DNA of 24,534 nucleotides from Trichothermofontia sp037445115 (GTDB lineage Bacteria; Cyanobacteriota; Cyanobacteriia; B231): contig JBBILC010000082.1 of assembly GCA_037445115.1 (NCBI GenBank), positions 1-24,534 of the forward strand. The letters are read 5' to 3'. A model generated the notes under the pieces. It was not told the DNA's origin. It saw only the letters and a list, made by a program, of their open reading frames with translations, and searched no databases. The first letter of the stretch is position 1; each line of letters opens with the position of its first letter. Positions 21,421 through 24,534 of the stretch are shown piece after piece. The translations under genes and the position numbers were made by a program.

Positions 21421-24400
21421 GTGGTTGTGTCTGTTCGGCAACACCGGCTGCAACTGGATACTAGGTTTCAAGCGTGGCTCTTACGACTCGTGGGACGGCT
21501 ACCCCTTAAAGTGGTGCTGACTGTTCCGTTTATCCTGCTATCGCTAGCGCTGGTTGCTTTATTGGAAGGGTTTGCTTGGCATATTCACCAGCAGGCGATC
21601 CAAGCCACCTTGGCCCAGTTGCAATTGCCAGAGGCCGATCGCCTCGCCGCTGCCCTTTTCCAGGCCCAGATTGCTAACTGCCGCATCCACCTTGGGGTTG
21701 CCAGCCTAGTCACGGTTATTGCTACGGGTGCGTTAGGGGCCTGGCTCAGTAACCGTCTCGCTGATCCCTTGCGCCAACTGATTCAAGCCAGTTACGTCGT
21801 ATCCAGTCACGGTGGCCTTGGCAGGGATAAGCGTCGCATTTATCCGAGCAGCGCCATTACAGAAATTAACGCCCTCAGTCATGCTTGGGCACAAATGCTC
21901 GCCCAATTAAATCCGCCCTCCCGCCCACAAGCCACGAGAGAAGACGGTGACGATCACACAGAAAGCGAACAACCCTACCTACGTCAAAATCAAGATCTTA
22001 AATCATTGTTAGAAAATATCCCTAATGTTGTTGCTCGCCTTGCACCACAGCTTTCAGATCAATCTCACAGTAACCCTCAATATGAGTTTCTCTATATTAA
22101 TTCCTATATTGAAAAAATATTGCCAATTAAAGTAACTGAATTGATCAACAGAACTAGCGAAGAATTGTCATTGCCAGTTAATTTTCTGACGACCTGGAAC
22201 ACGAGTATCGATCGGGTCTTCACAACCCAGCAAGAGCAACAAATAGAGTATATCTTTACACACGAAGGTAAGCCCCAATACTGGTCAGCACGATTAGTCC
22301 CAGAGTTTACAGCCGATGGTGCGGTAGCTACAGTCCTCGTGGTTGCCTGCAATGTTACTGACCTTAAGCAAGCTGAGTTAGCCCTACAGAAGAGTGAAGA
22401 ATGTCTGCGTCATATACTTGATCATATGCCCGTTATGTTAGATGCTCTAGATGACAATGGGCAATTAATTGTCTGGAACCAAGAGTGTGAGCGAGTCACT
22501 GGCTATAGCGCTCAGGAAATGATCCATAATCCTGAGGCATTTACATGGCTTTATCCAGATACCAACTACCGAGAAAGCATGATGAGGCTCTGGCGAGAGC
22601 GTGGCAATAATTATCGCAATTGGGAGTGGGCAATTACCTGTAAAAATGGCCAGAAAAAGACAATCTCCTGGTCTAATCTCTCTGAAGAATTTCCAATTCG
22701 TGGCTGGTTTGCTTGGGGTATTGGGGTTGATGTGAGCGATCGCAAGCAGGCGGAACAGGCTCTCCAAAAACGGATTGAGCATGAGCGCCTGATCGCCACG
22801 ATTACCCAGCATATTCGACAATCCCTAGAACTGCCAGAGGTTTTGCATACGACGGTCACGGAAATTCAGCGACTCCTCCAGGCCGATCGCGCTCTCATTT
22901 ATCAATTCATGATGGATGGCGGTGGGACTGTCATTGCCGAAGCCGTTATTCCTGACTATCCCCAGATGTTGGGTCAGTCTTTTGCAGAAAGTGTTTTTCC
23001 GGAAGATTATCAGGATTTATACCGCGAAGGCCGAGTCCACGCGATCGCCGATATCCATGATCCGGATATGGAACTTAGTCCTTGCTGGGTTGAACTTTTA
23101 GCCCAATGGGCTGTGCGGAGCAAGTTAATTGTTCCGATCTTGATGCCATCAGCGGCAGCCCAGTCAAGCAATACATTGTGGGGGGTGTTAGTTGTACACC
23201 AGTGTGCCAAGCCGCGCCAGTGGAACACCACGGAAATTGAACTCCTGGTCCAATTAGCTGACCAAATTGCGCTCGTTATTAAACAATCAGAACTTTATCA
23301 AACCGTCCAACAGTTTAATGTACATTTGGAAGCAGAGGTACAGGAGCGAACCCAGCAATTACAACAAGCGTTTGAGTTTGAAGCGACGTTGAAGCAGATT
23401 ACGGATCAAGTCCGTGATAGTTTAGACGAGGCTAAAATCCTACAAACGGCGGTTGAAGTCCTAGCCCTAGCCCTGGGTGCGCGGGGCTGTAATACGGCCC
23501 TATACGATCTGGATGCCCAAACGTCTACTATTAAATATGAATACACGACCTTTGCCAAACCCTTCCGTAACTACACCATGCGGATGCAAAATTTTCCGGT
23601 TGGGTATCGTCAACTGTTAGCAGGGCAATATTTTCAGCACTGTAGTTTATCCCCCTACCCACAACGGGGGCGGGTTGCCACTCTGGCCTGTCCGATGCAG
23701 GATGACCAGGGGATTTTGGGGGATTTATGGGTTATTAATGAACCGAACTATGGCTTTACTGAGCAAGAAATTCGCCTCGTGCAACAAGTGGCTAACCAGT
23801 GCGCGATCGCTCTCCGGCAGGCACGGCTTTACCAGGCATCTCAAACCCAAGTACAGGCGTTAGAACGGCTCAATCAACTCAAGGATGACTTTTTAAGCAC
23901 AGTCTCCCACGAGTTACGCACCCCCCTCTCAAATATGAATAGTGCCTTAAAAATGCTGCAACTCTTTTTGCAACAGCCCGGACTATTCAGCGATCAGACA
24001 GAAACCTTACGCATTAAGCCCGATCGTGCCTTCCAGTATTTAGACATTATGCAGGCGCAGTATAACCAAGAACTTAACCTCGTCAATGATTTACTCGATC
24101 TGGCACGTTTAGAAGCGGGAACCGCATTGCCCACCCTGGTGCCGATCGATTTAGAACTATGCTTGCCCCAGTGGATTGCCAGCTTCCAGGAGCGAGTCAA
24201 TCGGCAACAACAAACCTTACAACTTTACCTGGGGGAAGACATTCCAGTTGTGATATCTGATCCGCAAATCTTGGAGCGGACCATTTCAGAATTAATCAAC
24301 AATGCTTGTAAATATACCCCACCCGGTGAGAAAATTGAAGTGCAGTTATCCAGAACACTAGATACTATTAAAATTGCCGTGAGTAATACAGGCAGTGAAA

Positions 24401-24492
24401 TTCCCAAGGCTGAACTACCCTATATTTTTGATAAGTTTTACCGTGTGCCTAGTGGCGATCGTTGGAAACATGGTGGTACTCAGAAGTGTTGA
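21421..24492 (+). CDS. Multi-domain sensor histidine kinase, truncated inside the ATPase domain
   Basis: 1023 residues in frame. TM helices at about 30-50 and 92-109 flank a short outside loop; a HAMP-like segment follows (about 110-163), then PAS (190-318), PAS (325-448), GAF1 (455-625), GAF2 (652-806), and HisKA with H830 (STVSHELRTP). The ATPase domain has the N-box NNACKYTPPG and the F-box FDKFYRVP but stops at KHGGT; the G2 box GLGLA is missing and three foreign residues precede a TGA. GAF1 resembles phytochrome/cyanobacteriochrome GAFs (MELSPCWVELL, LWGVLVVHQC) with C555 at the bilin-attachment position but Trp instead of the next His. The start is GTG at 21421 or 21427; GGAAGG at 21412-21417 fits the second better. 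As it stands the kinase is probably inactive. Confidence 0.85.
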   Translation: MVVSVRQHRLQLDTRFQAWLLRLVGRLPLKVVLTVPFILLSLALVALLEGFAWHIHQQAIQATLAQLQLPEADRLAAALFQAQIANCRIHLGVASLVTVIATGALGAWLSNRLADPLRQLIQASYVVSSHGGLGRDKRRIYPSSAITEINALSHAWAQMLAQLNPPSRPQATREDGDDHTESEQPYLRQNQDLKSLLENIPNVVARLAPQLSDQSHSNPQYEFLYINSYIEKILPIKVTELINRTSEELSLPVNFLTTWNTSIDRVFTTQQEQQIEYIFTHEGKPQYWSARLVPEFTADGAVATVLVVACNVTDLKQAELALQKSEECLRHILDHMPVMLDALDDNGQLIVWNQECERVTGYSAQEMIHNPEAFTWLYPDTNYRESMMRLWRERGNNYRNWEWAITCKNGQKKTISWSNLSEEFPIRGWFAWGIGVDVSDRKQAEQALQKRIEHERLIATITQHIRQSLELPEVLHTTVTEIQRLLQADRALIYQFMMDGGGTVIAEAVIPDYPQMLGQSFAESVFPEDYQDLYREGRVHAIADIHDPDMELSPCWVELLAQWAVRSKLIVPILMPSAAAQSSNTLWGVLVVHQCAKPRQWNTTEIELLVQLADQIALVIKQSELYQTVQQFNVHLEAEVQERTQQLQQAFEFEATLKQITDQVRDSLDEAKILQTAVEVLALALGARGCNTALYDLDAQTSTIKYEYTTFAKPFRNYTMRMQNFPVGYRQLLAGQYFQHCSLSPYPQRGRVATLACPMQDDQGILGDLWVINEPNYGFTEQEIRLVQQVANQCAIALRQARLYQASQTQVQALERLNQLKDDFLSTVSHELRTPLSNMNSALKMLQLFLQQPGLFSDQTETLRIKPDRAFQYLDIMQAQYNQELNLVNDLLDLARLEAGTALPTLVPIDLELCLPQWIASFQERVNRQQQTLQLYLGEDIPVVISDPQILERTISELINNACKYTPPGEKIEVQLSRTLDTIKIAVSNTGSEIPKAELPYIFDKFYRVPSGDRWKHGGTQKC

Positions 24493-24534
24493 ATCCAGAT
24501 ATAAAACTTTACATTTTAGGGTGCGAGAGTCATA
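24481..24534. other. Foreign sequence replacing the end of the kinase gene
   Basis: Up to 24480 the sequence encodes a normal ATPase domain (KHGGT). From 24481 (CAGAAGTGTTGAATCC...) no reading frame continues with the expected GLGLAL motif, so this is not a simple frameshift. The base composition turns AT-rich. It fits the left end of an insertion sequence or another rearrangement; the window ends too soon to see a transposase or inverted-repeat partner. Confidence 0.5.

Noticed and set aside
1..24534. CRISPR array, tRNA, rRNA or tmRNA
   Set aside because: No regularly spaced direct repeats of CRISPR length and no T-loop/acceptor pattern seen in the spacers read.

Overview
The window reads as chromosomal DNA of a cyanobacterium. 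The octamer GCGATCGC (HIP1) recurs (for example 5113-5120 and 13355-13362). Several families are typical of that phylum: a DUF4912 protein, a DUF6825-like short protein, a PphA-type PP2C, an AarF/ABC1 kinase, Uma2 and multi-domain hybrid histidine kinases. No plasmid, phage or CRISPR signature is visible and I found no tRNA or rRNA gene.

Layout. (1) 1-387 (+) is the 3' end of a class III aminotransferase. (2) 695-11068 is a run of seven minus-strand genes, read right to left: clpP, a 1111-aa hybrid histidine kinase 19 nt behind it, a one-cysteine OsmC-family protein, an AurF/CmlI-like diiron oxygenase, a GNAT acetyltransferase, a stand-alone DUF2126 (glutamine-synthetase-like putative amidoligase), and the Anbu proteasome-like peptidase. 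(3) 11069-11762 is a 694-bp divergent spacer with three evenly spaced dyads. (4) 11763-20557 is a plus-strand run: DUF4912 protein, small 2OG-Fe(II) dioxygenase, membrane-anchored pseudokinase, DUF6825-like coiled-coil protein, ABC1 kinase, PphA-like phosphatase and a Uma2 nuclease. (5) 20587-21102 (-) is a small exported protein. (6) 21421-24492 (+) is a second large sensor kinase whose ATPase domain breaks off at the window edge, at a junction with unrelated sequence.

How the parts may work together. Anbu and DUF2126 are a known genomic pair from the bacterial 'ancestral beta subunit' neighbourhood. Here DUF2126 lacks its common transglutaminase partner, and the ATP-grasp and alpha-E genes are not nearby. 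The plus-strand block mixes a kinase fold that looks dead (K, DFG and the catalytic-loop N all lost) with an ABC1 kinase and a complete PP2C phosphatase, which suggests a phospho-signalling or membrane-homeostasis group. Both large histidine kinases have an almost identical 16-bp dyad beside them (7083-7098 and 21211-21226), a possible shared operator.

All functional calls are from reading translated sequence; no database search was run. The strongest leads are the reduced Anbu/DUF2126 locus, the AurF-like/OsmC pair, the Asp-to-Glu pseudo-receiver, the three phased dyads at 11450-11508, the shared dyad, and the truncation of the terminal kinase.
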